Assembly (NCBI GenBank): GCA_023392125.1
Contig: JAEVZS010000005.1
Coordinates: 1 to 45,995, forward strand
Source: Bacteroidota bacterium
Lineage (GTDB): Bacteria > Bacteroidota > Bacteroidia > Cytophagales > Cytophagaceae
Length of the DNA: 45,995 nt
Reading direction: 5' to 3'
A model generated the notes under the pieces. That model did not search any database. It was not told the origin of the DNA and was given only the letters and a program-made list of their open reading frames with translations. Shown piece by piece: positions 32,551-41,636 of the stretch. The position numbers and the translations under genes were made by a program. Each line of letters opens with the position of its first letter. Position 1 is the first letter of the stretch.

Positions 32551-33627
32551 ATGAATCCAAACTATTATGCCATTATTATGGCCGGCGGAATCGGTAGTCG
32601 TTTCTGGCCATTCAGCCGTACCAGTTATCCAAAACAATTTCACGATGTCCTTGGCACAGGAAAATCTCTTTTGCAGCAAACAGCTGAGCGCTTTTTTGAT
32701 ATTTGTCCCAAGGAAAATATTTTTATAGTTACCAATAAAGACTATAATGGTCTTGTCAAAGAGCAGTTACCATTCCTGAACGATGACCAGATTCTTGGTG
32801 AGCCCATAGGAAGAAATACTGCACCCTGTATTGCTTATGCCTGCTACAAGATAAAACAGAAGAATAAGGATGCCATAGTAGTTGTCGCCCCTTCCGATCA
32901 TGTCATACTTAAGGAAAACGAATTTGCTGACACAATAAAAACAGGCCTGAAGGCGGCTTCTGAGTCGGATATACTGATCACTCTGGGCATACAGCCAAGC
33001 CGGCCGGATACCGGATACGGATATATTCAATATCATGAGAATGAAAGCGAACGCCTGAAAAAGGTAAAAACCTTTACTGAAAAGCCGGTACTTGACCTTG
33101 CAAAGAAGTTTATTGAAAGTGGTGATTTTGTATGGAATGCGGGTATATTTATCTGGGGTATCAGCACCATAATCAGAAGCTTTGAGGAGTTTATGCCTGA
33201 AATGGCGGAAACATTTGATGAAGGAACAAACCTATACTGGTCCGAAAGTGAAGATAGTTTTATCTCTAAGGCTTATTCTCATTGTAAGAATATTTCTATT
33301 GATTATGGTATAATGGAAAAAGCCGAGAATGTTTTCGTGCTTCTCAGTGACTTTGGCTGGTCTGATCTGGGTACCTGGAAATCTTTATACGATATATCTC
33401 AAAAAAATGAACAGGCTAATGTTCTGACCGGAAATATCATTGCCTCTGATACGAGTAACTGTATTATAAAAACGCCTAAAGAAAAACTGGTTGTGGTACA
33501 TGGACTGCACAATTTTATTGTAGCAGAGTATGATGATGTACTGATGATCTGCAACAAGGATGATGAACAGATGGTGAAGGAGTTTGTTGCCCAGGTTAAA
33601 TCAACCAAAGATCAACGATTCATTTAA
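32551..33627 (+). CDS. manC: Mannose-1-phosphate guanylyltransferase
   Basis: The 358-residue enzyme forms GDP-mannose from mannose 1-phosphate and GTP. The nucleotidyltransferase signature is near residues 9-29 (MAGGIGSRFWPFSR, then PKQF), with APSDHVI near 111-117 and FTEKP near 177-181. It is the short form, without the C-terminal phosphomannose isomerase domain of bifunctional enzymes. It follows kdsD without a gap and ends at a strong terminator. GDP-mannose feeds mannose, fucose and possibly DUF2723-linked protein glycosylation; the last point is only a suggestion. Confidence 0.93.
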   Translation: MNPNYYAIIMAGGIGSRFWPFSRTSYPKQFHDVLGTGKSLLQQTAERFFDICPKENIFIVTNKDYNGLVKEQLPFLNDDQILGEPIGRNTAPCIAYACYKIKQKNKDAIVVVAPSDHVILKENEFADTIKTGLKAASESDILITLGIQPSRPDTGYGYIQYHENESERLKKVKTFTEKPVLDLAKKFIESGDFVWNAGIFIWGISTIIRSFEEFMPEMAETFDEGTNLYWSESEDSFISKAYSHCKNISIDYGIMEKAENVFVLLSDFGWSDLGTWKSLYDISQKNEQANVLTGNIIASDTSNCIIKTPKEKLVVVHGLHNFIVAEYDDVLMICNKDDEQMVKEFVAQVKSTKDQRFI

Positions 33628-33634
33628 AAATAGT

Positions 33635-33663
33635 AAGGCTGTCCAATGGACAGCCTTTTTGTT
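33635..33663. terminator. Terminator between convergent manC and rlmB
   Basis: A GC-rich inverted repeat (AAGGCTGTCC / GGACAGCCTT) with a three-base loop is followed by TTTTT on the plus strand. T-rich sequence on the minus side allows use in both directions. It overlaps the rlmB stop by two bases. Confidence 0.85.
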
Positions 33664-34402
33664 ATATGCGTTGTCTGATTACTTCAGAAAGTACTATTCC
33701 CGCCGCTACGGATACATTGAGTGAATCAATCTTTCCATATTGAGGTATTTTCACCCGCTCATCTGATTTCTTTAAATATTCGGGGGAAATTCCATTTTCC
33801 TCAGATCCCATAATAATGGCAAGAGGCCGGTTCAGGTCCGCCTGATACACAAATTTATCTGCCTTTTCAGTGCATGAAACAATACTCAGGCCGCTTTCCT
33901 TCAGAAAATCGATCGTATTCTTAAGATTATCTTCCCGGATTACCGGGATGTAATTGAGGGCTCCTGCCGAAGTTTTAACTGCGTCGCTATTAATCTCTGC
34001 TGCACCTCTGGAAGGGATCACAATTCCGTGTGCTCCCAGACATTCCGCTGTCCTGGAAATAGCTCCGAAATTCCGGACATCAGTAATTCTGTCAAGTATC
34101 AAAATAAGCGGCATCTTTCCTTTCTGAAAAGTCTCCGAAATTACATTATCAAGCGAGCCGTAGCTTATAGGAGAAATGAAACAAATAACTCCCTGGTGAT
34201 TTTTACGGGTTATATTATTAAGTTTCTCAACCGGGACTTTTATCACGGGCACGTGTAACTCTGCCGCCAATGAAAGAAGTTCACCAACAACACTGCTTCC
34301 GGATTCTCTCTGAATATAAATTCGCTCAATTTCCTTTTCAGACTGCAGAGCCTCCATTACCGGCCTTAGTCCAAATACAACTTCCCTGTTATCGTTTTTC
34401 AC
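33662..34402 (-). CDS. rlmB: 23S rRNA (guanosine-2'-O)-methyltransferase RlmB
   Basis: The 246-residue SPOUT enzyme methylates G2251 in the peptidyl-transferase P loop. The N-terminal RNA-binding domain spans about 1-80 (VVFGLRPVMEALQSEKEIERIYI). The C-terminal trefoil knot contains LDRITDVRNFGAISRTAECL (about 99-118), IMGSEENGISPEYL and DSLNVSVAAGIVLSE near the end. It overlaps the upstream GWxTD gene by four bases. A housekeeping rRNA modifier ending an envelope-protein operon is unusual in logic but clear in sequence. Confidence 0.94.
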   Translation of the reverse strand: MKNDNREVVFGLRPVMEALQSEKEIERIYIQRESGSSVVGELLSLAAELHVPVIKVPVEKLNNITRKNHQGVICFISPISYGSLDNVISETFQKGKMPLILILDRITDVRNFGAISRTAECLGAHGIVIPSRGAAEINSDAVKTSAGALNYIPVIREDNLKNTIDFLKESGLSIVSCTEKADKFVYQADLNRPLAIIMGSEENGISPEYLKKSDERVKIPQYGKIDSLNVSVAAGIVLSEVIRQRI

Positions 34403-35649
34403 AAACTATTATTTTTGATGATTATTCCTTTTCTCCAGTTATCAATCATCGAATCCCATATTTTACGGTACTTTTCAGACCTATTAAGTTCAAAATGATC
34501 CGATGATAAAAGAAAAGGCTGCTTATAAAATGTAAAGGTAAGAAAATCTTTATTGATTAACCGGTCATACTGCCATTCTTCCACATCTCCATAACGAACC
34601 ACGATATCTGGTTTACCAAACATTATAAAAACCATTCCCTTATCTGTCTTCCAGCCTTCTTTGTAGGTCGTAAAAAACTTGTTTGCAAATTCTACTCTGC
34701 CATAGTAATGTTTAATTAGCATCCTTGAATATTCAATACTGCCACCGATATTAAGCCAGAAACTATCTACCGCCATTTTAGGATCATTCGAATTCTTTAA
34801 TTGCTCAAATTCTGAATCAGTGGTTATATATCGTAATGGTTCAAGCAGTTCTTCTGCTTTTCCGATAGCAGGATAATGAGGCGATTTTATCAGATAGGAA
34901 AAGCAACCGGGGATACCCTTATTACTGGAAAATACAACGACCCCCTCCCGGTCAAATTCTTGTTCCTCCCCTATGGCAATAGTACCTTTCAGTTCCGGTT
35001 CCGGAATCATTCTGTCGTGGTTCTTGTCAATAGTATGATATGGCCTTGAAGCAGGACCAAAATTAAGGCGATAGAATGCAAACGTAACAGAGTCTTCTTT
35101 CTGATATCCGGAACTCAGAAGCCGAAAAGGCAGGTTTTTGTAATAATATTCTCCAATCGAAGGAACATTATTCTCTCCTTCAAGCAAATACATTCTCTCA
35201 GGATTGATTTTTCTGTAAACCTGACCAAAGTCAATTAGTCGAAACTGCTGCCTGATAAGATCATTGATTTTTATAAAAAATACATCTCCTGCTTTTCCAT
35301 TATCTATTGAATATTGAATAATGATTCTGTCAGTAAGCTCCCAGTAATGCATGAGGCGCATAGGAACAGCATCAAGATTTATTACATCTCCGTCTGAATA
35401 TGTAAAAGCTTTGAAACCGTTAAACTCAAACCGGCTTACCAGATCTTCAAACGACTGGATTTTTTCGTTTTTGGATAATGATATGAATAAACGGACTGAA
35501 TCCTCGCCCTCAAATAATATCTTGTGCTTAAAAACAGGGCTATCTGTATTGTATAGAAAGCTTAAATCCTGACTGATAATATGCTTATTCGGTCTACAGG
35601 CACAAACAGCACCGGCAAATAAAAAAAAGAAGAGTAGAGTCTTAAACAT
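34399..35649 (-). CDS. GWxTD-domain lipoprotein-like protein
   Basis: The protein carries the GWxTD signature (EGWKTDKG, followed by MVFIMFGKPD) in its C-terminal domain, known only as a conserved unit of Bacteroidota and relatives. The longest frame starts seven codons upstream, at 35670, but that ATG lies inside a perfect hairpin. The second ATG, used here, gives a clean signal peptide (MFKTLLFFFLFAGAVCAC), with a possible lipobox cysteine at residue 16 or 18. The 416-residue product sits between a DUF2723 membrane protein and rlmB. Function unknown; envelope location is inferred. Confidence 0.82.
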   Translation of the reverse strand: MFKTLLFFFLFAGAVCACRPNKHIISQDLSFLYNTDSPVFKHKILFEGEDSVRLFISLSKNEKIQSFEDLVSRFEFNGFKAFTYSDGDVINLDAVPMRLMHYWELTDRIIIQYSIDNGKAGDVFFIKINDLIRQQFRLIDFGQVYRKINPERMYLLEGENNVPSIGEYYYKNLPFRLLSSGYQKEDSVTFAFYRLNFGPASRPYHTIDKNHDRMIPEPELKGTIAIGEEQEFDREGVVVFSSNKGIPGCFSYLIKSPHYPAIGKAEELLEPLRYITTDSEFEQLKNSNDPKMAVDSFWLNIGGSIEYSRMLIKHYYGRVEFANKFFTTYKEGWKTDKGMVFIMFGKPDIVVRYGDVEEWQYDRLINKDFLTFTFYKQPFLLSSDHFELNRSEKYRKIWDSMIDNWRKGIIIKNNSL

Positions 35650-35682
35650 AAGAAGAGATATTGGGTTCAATATCTCTTCTTA
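35649..35682 (-). terminator. Perfect hairpin between DUF2723 and GWxTD genes
   Basis: A 15-bp perfect inverted repeat with a four-base loop lies 22 bases after the DUF2723 stop and ends at the preferred ATG of the next gene. The T tract is short (TTCTTATGTTT), so it could act as a partial terminator, an mRNA 3'-end stabiliser, or a block on translation of the GWxTD gene. Confidence 0.6.
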
Positions 35683-35704
35683 ATTATGATTTAATTGAAT
35701 TTGT

Positions 35705-38701
35705 TTATCTGTATCGAAGTTTAGTAGCAAAGTTCTGCAGATTACTTTCATAATCTGCAGCCAGATCTTTTTCTCCATATTGTCTTAACACCCTGAATAG
35801 CTGATCCAGAATATACAGGTTAACTTCGACATCTCTTGTCCTGTAATTTCGGATTTTCTCAAAATAGCTGAGATTTTCTATTGCTCTTTGACCCATCTTC
35901 TCTGCAATATTCATAGCCATTTGTTTTTCGCCAAGCTCAAACAATAGTGGAATATACGGAGGAATAGCCAAATCATAATTGACAGATGTATCAGGCATTA
36001 CATCCAGTGATCTGAACAGAACTTCCTTAGCTCTGACTGAATCTCCTTCTGCATACAAGGCAGTTGCAAGTCTGTGATACTGGGAACGGGCATTGACAAA
36101 AAACCTCAAATAATTCTCATCATAGTAGACTTCCGGATTATTGGTTTCTCTGAAATAAAAATTGTTCATGAGATTATTGTACATCACCTCTGTATTTACC
36201 CATCCCCCCGGACTCGCAGGATCCTTTACCGGCATCAGTCTGTATGCAAGTCCTTCCAGCTGTATATAATCTCTGAGATTCATATAATCCGAACTGGAAA
36301 GCGTAGTACTGAAGTAAATTGGTCTTTGCCAGTTATTATTCGAGATCATATCCAGGATTATGAAATCTTTTTTATCCAATACATTTTTAGCAAGTGTCCA
36401 CTGGAACCTGTCCTGAATAAATTCTTTAAGACTGTCCGGAACCCAGGCCTGCTCTCTCAACTGTGCCGCATCCTGATTAAAGTACAAAGTTTTTGATGGC
36501 ATAATTGTATATGTATCACCAGACTCTGTAGTACGGGTCACACTAGACGCTTTGTCCTTTACCAGACGGATATAGGAAGGCAGGTTTATTCCTCCTTTAT
36601 ATTTGGGCTCTTCGACTATGTAAATCTGATCATTTGTACCACTGATATAATCCTGCAGATCCAGTGTGATTGGCAGCGGATCAGAATCATAAGCCTGACT
36701 CTTCATCTGATTGATATACCAGTCTGTATTCAGAAGGCTCAGGTTGCAGACTCTGACATCGGTCCGGAAACCCTCGACTTCCTGTACATACCACAACGGG
36801 AATGTATCATTATCACCACCTGTAAACAAAATCGCGTTCTTAGCACAGGAGTTCAGAAGATTTCTCGCAGAATCTACTGAGTGATAACGATTGGATCTGT
36901 TATGGTCATCCCAACCCTCTGCAGCCATAACAACGGGTACAGACAAGCTCAAAACTGTTGCAAGTACCGGCCTTACAATCTGGCTGGAAATAATCCTTTT
37001 CAGGAAATCACTGATGGCTGCAACACCCAAACCTATCCATATACAATACGCATAGAATGAACCGGTATAGGTATAATCCCTTTCTCTTGGCTCAATAGGC
37101 GGCTGATTCAGGTAAATTATAATGGCAATACCACCGAAAAAGAATAACAGCAGGATGATGGTCCAATCCAGCTTATTCTTCATGTAATGATACATAAGTC
37201 CGATAAAGCCCAGTATCAGGGGAAGCATATAGAAATTATTTCTTCCTTTATTTTCTCTGAGCTCTTCAGGCAAATCATTGCTAAACCATTCAGACGGGCT
37301 GATAAAACCGGCTCCCTGAATGTCACTTTCTCTGCTCATAAAGTTCCAGAGGAAATACCTTATATACATATGTCCTATCTGATACTCGAAGAAATACTTC
37401 AGATTCTGGGCCATACTAGGCTTTTTTCCCGGTTTACCATCCGCATTGGTTACAGGAACTTTAGGCTCACCCATGTATCCGACATAAGCTTCCTTATGGC
37501 TGGGCTGTACACTATAAGCCCGGGGAAATAAACCAACATGTGCCGGATCATATTGATAATCCCTCTTGTAATCATAAATTTCATACGTGCCTTTTTCATC
37601 ATCGCGTCTGTATTGCGGGGATGTTTTTTCAGCACTTATCGGGTATCCGGCGGTATAATAGTGGCCTTTAAGTAAGGGTCTGTCTCCATACTGCTCACGT
37701 TTCAAATAGGAAACAAAACTCAAGACATTTTCCGGGTCATTTTCATCGATTGGCGGGTCAAAATTGGAACGTACCAGCACAATACCATAGGATGCATAGC
37801 CTATCAATATAAAGGTTAAGCTCAGAAGGAGCAGATTTAACAGACTTTTCTGTTGTTTTACAGAGTATATAAGTCCATAAATTAAAGCCCCCAGAAATAG
37901 TGTTACAAATATGATAATTCCCGAATTAAATGGAAGCCCCAGTGAGTTAACCGCAAAAATCTCGAATGCTCCGGCGATACTTGGCAAACCCGGAATAATT
38001 CCCACCATGATAAAACCAATAATTCCGGCACTTATAGCAAAGGTTGCTATAACACCCAGCTGAGTTGGTTTATACTTTTTGAAATAATAGACAAAGCCAA
38101 GCGCGGGAAGTGTAACAAGATTGAGCAAATGTACCCCGATGGACAATCCGACCATGTAAGCAATCAAAAGAATCCATCTATCGCTGGTAGCACTGTTATA
38201 GTTATGTTCCCATTTCAGTATTGCCCAAAACACGAATGCTGTAAAAAGGGATGACATGGCATATACCTCGGCTTCTGTTGCCGAAAACCAGAATGAATCC
38301 GTAAAAGTAAAAGCAAGACTCCCGATAATACCGGAACCCATAATTGTCAGAAGCTGTCCTGTTCCGATGTCCTCTCCTTCTTTAACAAGAACTTTTCTGG
38401 TAAGCATGGTAATCGTCCAGAAAAGAAACAGGATTGTAAAGGAACTGGAAAGTACCGACACAAGATTTACCATCACAGCAATCTGCTCAACATCGCTGGT
38501 AAACATTGAAAACATACGCCCAACCAACAAAAAGAAAGGAGCTCCGGGAGGATGTGGAACCTGCAGCTTGTTGGCAGCAGCTATAAACTCGCCACAGTCC
38601 CAGAAACTGGCTGTCGGTTCCATTGTCAGAACATATACAAGAGTAGCAACAGCGAAAACAAACCACCCTGTAATATTGTTAACTTTCTGATAATTCAGCA
38701 T
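35705..38701 (-). CDS. DUF2723 multi-span membrane protein (TMEM260-like, GT-C type)
   Basis: The 998-residue protein opens with the DUF2723 signature (MEPTASFWDCGEFIAAANK, then VPHPPGAPFF, residues ~27-56). Roughly 12 hydrophobic helices lie in the first 620 residues. A soluble C-terminal region of ~380 residues contains DNDTFPLWYVQEVEGFRTDVR and TPR-like helices near the end. Human TMEM260, a protein O-mannosyltransferase, shares this domain, so lipid-sugar-dependent protein glycosylation in the periplasm is plausible. The acidic WDCGE early in the first loop matches GT-C catalytic placement. It heads the operon with the GWxTD gene and rlmB. Confidence 0.85.
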   Translation of the reverse strand: MLNYQKVNNITGWFVFAVATLVYVLTMEPTASFWDCGEFIAAANKLQVPHPPGAPFFLLVGRMFSMFTSDVEQIAVMVNLVSVLSSSFTILFLFWTITMLTRKVLVKEGEDIGTGQLLTIMGSGIIGSLAFTFTDSFWFSATEAEVYAMSSLFTAFVFWAILKWEHNYNSATSDRWILLIAYMVGLSIGVHLLNLVTLPALGFVYYFKKYKPTQLGVIATFAISAGIIGFIMVGIIPGLPSIAGAFEIFAVNSLGLPFNSGIIIFVTLFLGALIYGLIYSVKQQKSLLNLLLLSLTFILIGYASYGIVLVRSNFDPPIDENDPENVLSFVSYLKREQYGDRPLLKGHYYTAGYPISAEKTSPQYRRDDEKGTYEIYDYKRDYQYDPAHVGLFPRAYSVQPSHKEAYVGYMGEPKVPVTNADGKPGKKPSMAQNLKYFFEYQIGHMYIRYFLWNFMSRESDIQGAGFISPSEWFSNDLPEELRENKGRNNFYMLPLILGFIGLMYHYMKNKLDWTIILLLFFFGGIAIIIYLNQPPIEPRERDYTYTGSFYAYCIWIGLGVAAISDFLKRIISSQIVRPVLATVLSLSVPVVMAAEGWDDHNRSNRYHSVDSARNLLNSCAKNAILFTGGDNDTFPLWYVQEVEGFRTDVRVCNLSLLNTDWYINQMKSQAYDSDPLPITLDLQDYISGTNDQIYIVEEPKYKGGINLPSYIRLVKDKASSVTRTTESGDTYTIMPSKTLYFNQDAAQLREQAWVPDSLKEFIQDRFQWTLAKNVLDKKDFIILDMISNNNWQRPIYFSTTLSSSDYMNLRDYIQLEGLAYRLMPVKDPASPGGWVNTEVMYNNLMNNFYFRETNNPEVYYDENYLRFFVNARSQYHRLATALYAEGDSVRAKEVLFRSLDVMPDTSVNYDLAIPPYIPLLFELGEKQMAMNIAEKMGQRAIENLSYFEKIRNYRTRDVEVNLYILDQLFRVLRQYGEKDLAADYESNLQNFATKLRYR

Positions 38702-38863
38702 TTTTTAAAAATTAATGGAGAAATGAATATTAAAAATAACTTAATCGGAAGTTATTTCATCTAAAAGGCGAAAATATTCAGAAGAAGGGTAATTAGAAAG
38801 CAAAATCAAAAAAAAAGAGTAAAACCTCTATAATACCAAATGGGTGTAAAATACAGAAGAAAA

Positions 38864-39208
38864 TTAATTGCTTTTGAGCAGTTTTCTGGTTTCAACAACT
38901 CCTTTATCGGAAAAAATGGTGCAAAAATATACACCGGGACGAAGGTTTGACAGATTGACAGGATATGATCCATTGCCAGAGGTTATTTTTACTTTTACGA
39001 CCTCTTTGCCGATTATATCATACATCCTTATTTCCGTAAGAGTATGTTTACCCTGTACAACCTTTATGGTAGCTCTGTCCTCAATCGGGTTGGGGATCAG
39101 AACCTGATACTCAGGCAGAGATACTTGTTGCTCAGGATTATTCTGTGCAAATAAGCTCTGCGAAAACAGGAAAAAAAACAATACTATAATCTGTAAAATG
39201 TGTTTCAT
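38864..39208 (-). CDS. Short secreted protein consisting almost only of a T9SS type A sorting domain
   Basis: The 114-residue protein has a signal peptide (about 1-21, ending SLFAQ) and then about 12 linker residues. The C-terminal domain has the T9SS pattern: PNPIEDRATIKV, MYDIIGKEVVKVKI, LSNLRPGVYFCTIF and a basic end VETRKLLKSN. Sorting domains normally follow a large cargo domain; none is present. It may be a surface or signalling protein like PorA of Porphyromonas, or a remnant of a longer gene. The gene stands alone with two perfect dyads upstream. Confidence 0.83.
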   Translation of the reverse strand: MKHILQIIVLFFFLFSQSLFAQNNPEQQVSLPEYQVLIPNPIEDRATIKVVQGKHTLTEIRMYDIIGKEVVKVKITSGNGSYPVNLSNLRPGVYFCTIFSDKGVVETRKLLKSN

Positions 39209-39224
39209 ATATAGCCAGTGTCAA

Positions 39225-39241
39225 TATATTGCCGCAATATA
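39225..39241. promoter_or_regulatory. Perfect 8-bp dyad upstream of the orphan sorting-domain gene
   Basis: TATATTGC and GCAATATA are separated by one base, 16 bases before the ATG. The position suits an operator or a leader hairpin. No regulator is known. Confidence 0.4.
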
Positions 39242-39274
39242 CCATCTATTAGCATAAAAACCATGCCATACGCT

Positions 39275-39291
39275 TAAGACATACTGTCTTA
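39275..39291. promoter_or_regulatory. Second dyad (TAAGACA-TAC-TGTCTTA)
   Basis: A 7-bp perfect inverted repeat with a three-base centre lies between comM and the sorting-domain gene. It has no T tract on either side, so it is more likely a protein-binding site than a terminator. Chance occurrence cannot be ruled out. Confidence 0.3.
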
Positions 39292-39365
39292 TAATAATAC
39301 TTACTCTATAAGTAAATAGTTACAGCCTAAAGTTCACAATCCCTGTTTCTATTACTCAAAAAAGG

Positions 39366-40904
39366 CTAGCCCGCCCAGTTATCTCTGTCCAGGCTGCGAT
39401 ATTGTATTGCTTCCGCAAGATGTTCTATCCGTATTTCCTCTGTACCCGCAAGATCAGCGATTGTCCTGCTCACTTTTAATATCCTGTCATAGGCTCTTGC
39501 TGAAAGGCCCAGTCGGGCCATGGCTGTTTTAAGAAGGGCTTTACCTGCTTCATTTACTGCACAAACTTCCTGAACCATTTGGGGAGGCATCATGGCATTA
39601 CAGTGAATTTCTTCATTATCCGCAAAACGGCTTTCCTGAATATTTCTGGCTTTTACCACTCTTTCTCTGATTGTAGCGCTGGATTCATTTTTTCGTTCAG
39701 CTGTCATCTGATCAAAAGAAACCGGAGTTACCTCTACATGCAGGTCTATTCTGTCAAGCAGGGGACCACTCACTTTATTCAGGTAGCGCTGTACCACTCC
39801 CGGCGGGCAGACACATTCTTTCTCCGGGTGATTGTAAAAGCCGCATGGGCAGGGATTCATGCTTGCTATCAGCATAAAATTTGCAGGAAAATCAACAGAA
39901 ATCTTCGCCCGGCTGATCGTCACATAACGCTCCTCCAATGGCTGGCGCATTACTTCCAGGACTGTACGTTTAAATTCAGGCAATTCGTCCAAAAAGAGAA
40001 CGCCGTTATGCGCAAGTGATATTTCACCTGGCTGAGGATTTCCTCCGCCGCCCACCAAAGCTACATCACTGATAGTATGATGTGGAGAGCGGAATGGCCT
40101 TGAAGCAATTAATGCGGCTTCCTTTCCCAGCTTGCCTGCTACTGAATGAATTTTCGTGGTCTCCAAAGCTTCATGGAGACTGAGAGGAGGGAGTATGCCC
40201 GGAAGACGTTTTGCCAGCATTGTCTTACCAGCGCCCGGAGGGCCAACCATAATTACATTGTGACCGCCGGCAGCAGCAATTTCAAGAGCGCGTTTTATAT
40301 TCTCCTGCCCCTGAACATTAGAGAAATCAGCAGCATGTCTGTTGAGATCCGCGTAAAAAATATCTCTGGTATCTATCGCAAGCGGCCGGATTGATTTTTT
40401 TCCTTCGAAAAAATCAGTCACTTCTGTCAAATCAGAAACTCCGATAATATCAATATTATTGACAATAGCCGCTTCCCGCTCGTTGGCCTTAGGCAGGATA
40501 AAACCTTTAAAGCCACGTTTCCTTGCTTCAATCGCAATCGGGAGCACACCTTTGATGGCTCTTACTTCACCGCTAAGTGACAGCTCCCCCATAATTAAAT
40601 ACTTATCGAGATCGGAAGTCGCAATTTGCTCACTTGCTGACAAAACCCCTAATGCAATAGCCAGATCGTACGCCGAACCTTCTTTCCGTAAATCTGCCGG
40701 TGCAAGATTTACTACTGTTTTAATTCTGGGCATACGAAAGCCAACGTGCTTAATGGCAGCAACCACCCTCTGCTCGCTTTCCTTCACGGCACTGTCTGGT
40801 AAGCCAACCATATAAAAACCGGTCCCCTGACTTACACTGACTTCTATCGTTATAATTGTCGCATTTACACCAAATACTGCACTTCCATATGTTCTGGATA
40901 CCAT
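39366..40904 (-). CDS. comM: YifB/ComM family AAA ATPase (Mg-chelatase-like)
   Basis: The 512-residue protein has an N-terminal Lon-substrate-like domain (about 1-170; VGLPDSAVKESEQRV). An AAA+ core follows with Walker A GPPGAGKT (221-228) and Walker B VLFLDELPEF (302-311). A C4 cysteine cluster (Cys352, 354, 364, 366) and the Mg-chelatase C-terminal helical domain complete it. ComM is a hexameric helicase that drives branch migration during natural transformation. It lies 13 bases after gmhA in the same direction. Other competence genes are not in the window. Confidence 0.94.
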   Translation of the reverse strand: MVSRTYGSAVFGVNATIITIEVSVSQGTGFYMVGLPDSAVKESEQRVVAAIKHVGFRMPRIKTVVNLAPADLRKEGSAYDLAIALGVLSASEQIATSDLDKYLIMGELSLSGEVRAIKGVLPIAIEARKRGFKGFILPKANEREAAIVNNIDIIGVSDLTEVTDFFEGKKSIRPLAIDTRDIFYADLNRHAADFSNVQGQENIKRALEIAAAGGHNVIMVGPPGAGKTMLAKRLPGILPPLSLHEALETTKIHSVAGKLGKEAALIASRPFRSPHHTISDVALVGGGGNPQPGEISLAHNGVLFLDELPEFKRTVLEVMRQPLEERYVTISRAKISVDFPANFMLIASMNPCPCGFYNHPEKECVCPPGVVQRYLNKVSGPLLDRIDLHVEVTPVSFDQMTAERKNESSATIRERVVKARNIQESRFADNEEIHCNAMMPPQMVQEVCAVNEAGKALLKTAMARLGLSARAYDRILKVSRTIADLAGTEEIRIEHLAEAIQYRSLDRDNWAG

Positions 40905-40917
40905 AGCTGAAAAAACG

Positions 40918-41493
40918 TTATAGCTTCATAGACTTTTCGATAAGCAGAATAAGTATATGAATAACTTTAATATGAACTTCCTGAATTCTGTCTGAATAAC
41001 CATTGTGAGGCACATTAATAAGTACATCTGCAAACTCAGCCAGACTGCCTCCGTTTTTTCCGGTCAAGGCTATAATTTTTATGTCCCGTTGCTTTGCAAG
41101 TTCAGCTGCTCTGAGTACATTTTCTGAGTTTCCGCTGGTACTTATAGCAAGCAAAACATCTCCCTTCTGCCCCAGTGCCCTAAGATATCTGGAGAAGACA
41201 TAATTGAATCCAAAGTCATTGGAAGTACAGGTTATATGTGACGGATCAGCGATTGCAATAGCAGGAAGGGGTTCTCTGTTTTCTCTGAACCTTCCTGTCA
41301 TTTCTTCTGCAAAATGCATGGCATCACAGGCAGAACCACCGTTTCCACAACTTAAAACCTTACCTCCGCTTTTCAGACTTGCAACAATAAGACCAGCTGC
41401 CTCTTCTATGTTGGCGATACTTTCAGGCATTGAAAGAAACTTATTCAGCACTTCCGCCGCCTCATTCAATTCGTTTTCAATGATTTCTTTCAT
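40918..41493 (-). CDS. gmhA: Sedoheptulose-7-phosphate isomerase (GmhA-like)
   Basis: The 191-residue SIS-domain protein converts sedoheptulose 7-phosphate to heptose 7-phosphate, the first step toward ADP- or GDP-heptose. It has GNGGSACDAMHFAEEMTGRF (about 54-73), TSNDFGFNYVF, STSGNSENVLRAAELA (about 118-133) and a C-terminal VHIKVIHILILLIE helix. Length suits GmhA rather than DiaA. Heptose supply for LPS or glycan is inferred; HldE-type genes are not in view. It is followed by comM. Confidence 0.88.
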   Translation of the reverse strand: MKEIIENELNEAAEVLNKFLSMPESIANIEEAAGLIVASLKSGGKVLSCGNGGSACDAMHFAEEMTGRFRENREPLPAIAIADPSHITCTSNDFGFNYVFSRYLRALGQKGDVLLAISTSGNSENVLRAAELAKQRDIKIIALTGKNGGSLAEFADVLINVPHNGYSDRIQEVHIKVIHILILLIEKSMKL

Positions 41494-41582
41494 AAATCTA
41501 CTATTTATAATAATTCGTGCAAATTAAAAGAAAAGACGAATTAAGTAAAATACGGATTTTCCATTATAATTAAAGAACCGTT

Positions 41583-41611
41583 AAAAAAAAGGCTTTCCTT
41601 GAGGGAAAGCC
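41583..41611 (-). terminator. Intrinsic terminator after the acidic protein gene
   Basis: An 8-bp stem (GGCTTTCC/GGAAAGCC, five-base loop) is followed by eight T residues on the minus strand. It lies 26 bases after the stop codon and isolates the gene from gmhA-comM. Confidence 0.88.
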
Positions 41612-41636
41612 AGATCGTTAGTTTAGAATGTTCTGT

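Noticed and set aside
38256..38690. Plus-strand frame of 144 codons opposite the DUF2723 gene start
   Set aside because: The minus strand carries the DUF2723 signature through the same bases; no independent evidence for the plus frame.
38812..38832. Hairpin AGAG-loop-CTCT plus T run (minus strand) after the sorting-domain gene
   Set aside because: The stem is only four base pairs; too weak to call a terminator.
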